64,000 bases of DNA from Methanolinea sp. (GTDB lineage Archaea; Halobacteriota; Methanomicrobia; Methanomicrobiales; Methanospirillaceae), in assembly GCA_030055515.1 (NCBI GenBank), contig JASFYI010000002.1:313290-377289 (forward strand). The letters are read 5' to 3'. The notes under the pieces are model-generated. The model ran no database searches. It was not told where the DNA came from and saw nothing but the letters and a program-made list of their open reading frames with translations. Positions 63,289-64,000 of this stretch are shown here, one piece after another (positions within the stretch are counted from its first letter, which is position 1; the number at the start of each line of letters is the position of its first letter). A program made the position numbers and the translations under genes.

Positions 63289-64000
63289 GTTCCCGTCCTT
63301 GTTCCCGTGGAATGACTTGTGCAACCAACGTAAGTGGTTGACTTGTTGGATAACGAATGAGTGGTTGTAGTCCTTGTTTTTGTGGAACCCCCTGTGCAAC
63401 CGATCCAAATGGGAAGTAAAACGTTCTCTATTAGAGGAGTTGCAGTCCTTGTTTTTGTGGAACCCCTTGTGCAACGTTATAAGCCTAACCCAGTTGTATA
63501 CGGCACACCAGCGTTGCAGTCCTTGTTTTTGTGGAACCCCTTGTGCAACTGCATTAAAATACGATTGGGACATGTTATGTCTGGAACTGTTGCAGTCCTT
63601 GTTTTTGTGGAACCCCTTGTGCAACCTGACTGTTTTCCTTTTTTCATTAGCACTGACTATTCCGTTGCAGTCCTTGTTTTTGTGGAACCCCTTGTGCAAC
63701 TCAATATGCGACGAGTGCTACATGTATGCAACACTGTGGTTGCAGTCCTTGTTTTTGTGGAACCCCTTGTGCAACTGTGACTTCTTCTTTGTCATCTTAC
63801 TCACCTCCTAATTGTTGCAGTCCTTGTTTTTGTGGAACCCCTTGTGCAACCTTCGTGCTCCCCGAACCGTGCCGGATTGTGGGTTGGTTGCAGTCCTTGT
63901 TTTTGTGGAACCCCTTGTGCAACAGAACGTACAGCGTATCGTGGGGTATGATGTTATCTCACGGTTGCAGTCCTTGTTTTTGTGGAACCCCTTGTGCAAC
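63289..64000 (-). CRISPR. Third III-A CRISPR array, at least 10 repeats (runs off the window)
   Basis: Ten copies of the 37-bp III-A repeat start at 63289, 63364, 63439, 63513, 63589, 63664, 63739, 63814, 63887 and 63964; the last ends exactly at the window edge. The first is degenerate (GTTCCCGTCCTTG...GACTTGTGCAAC) and the second has GTTGTAG and CCCCTG, so the old end is at the left and the leader is presumably beyond the window. The spacer at 63401-63438 is the same as two spacers of the array at 51.4 kb, with one mismatch. It lies about 200 bp upstream of cas10, on the other side of the operon from the second array. Confidence 0.99.

Noticed and set aside
60632-63328. cas10 starting at 63328
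   Set aside because: The extra 82 residues are arginine/serine-rich, overlap the degenerate CRISPR repeat and lie upstream of the TATA box; the GTG at 63082 puts the HD motif at the usual distance.

Overview
The window is about 64 kb of GC-rich DNA from an archaeon, most likely a methanogen of the order Methanomicrobiales. That placement is inference. It rests on TATA-box promoters close to start codons (several genes look leaderless), many GTG/TTG starts, secreted PKD/DUF4114 and beta-propeller proteins, an ARPP-1 protein, and type I-E plus type III-A CRISPR loci. No methanogenesis gene lies in the window.

Layout. 1-3.9 kb: 5' end of a TrkH potassium transporter, tRNA-Leu(TAG), a frameshifted secreted PKD-repeat protein and a small hypothetical. 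4.1-8.9 kb: a sulfur/NAD group with a PAPS-reductase-like PP-loop protein, a SufS-type cysteine desulfurase, quinolinate synthase NadA and a three-cysteine LarE-type sulfur transferase. 9.1-19.5 kb: a three-gene cassette of a 979-aa protein of unknown function, a type III restriction-like SF2 helicase and a 1615-aa DUF1998 helicase. It looks like an undescribed defence system related to the Druantia/DISARM helicases. 19.6-23.8 kb: a secreted beta-propeller, a tail-anchored coiled-coil protein, a GC-rich stretch holding what looks like a decayed CRISPR array, and an 83-aa protein.

23.9-40.5 kb: a complete type I-E system. A 115-repeat, 114-spacer array is followed by cas2-cas1-cas6e-cas5e-cas7e-cse2-cse1-cas3, all on the minus strand, and a Csa3-like CARF-HTH regulator. 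cse1 appears to start at an ATT codon behind a perfect Shine-Dalgarno sequence. 40.9-47.6 kb: a plus-strand overlapping operon encoding ARPP-1, an unknown protein, a beta-CASP-like metallo-beta-lactamase protein, a small CARF-like protein, a PIN-domain nuclease, a HAD phosphatase and a CAP protein. The MBL-CARF-PIN set is a candidate new CRISPR-linked effector module.

47.7-49.5 kb: a dead IS4-type element with 11-bp terminal inverted repeats, then a small zinc-ribbon/partner gene pair. 49.6-64 kb: a type III-A system. It has a two-repeat relic array with its own leader copy, an M23 peptidase lipoprotein gene, a 21-repeat array with leader, cas2, cas1, a CARF-HEPN RNase (Csx2/Csm6-like), a CARF-wHTH protein, cas6, csm5, csm4, csm3, csm2 and cas10 (HD and GGDD intact). 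A third array of at least 10 repeats runs off the window edge. Arrays 2 and 3 share a spacer at their old ends.

How the genes work together. The I-E locus encodes its own Cascade, Cas3 and adaptation proteins. The III-A locus encodes its own Csm complex, Cas6, Cas1/Cas2 and cyclic-oligoadenylate-responsive proteins. The helicase cassette and the CARF/PIN operon extend what reads as a large defence island. I worked by eye only; no database search was run.
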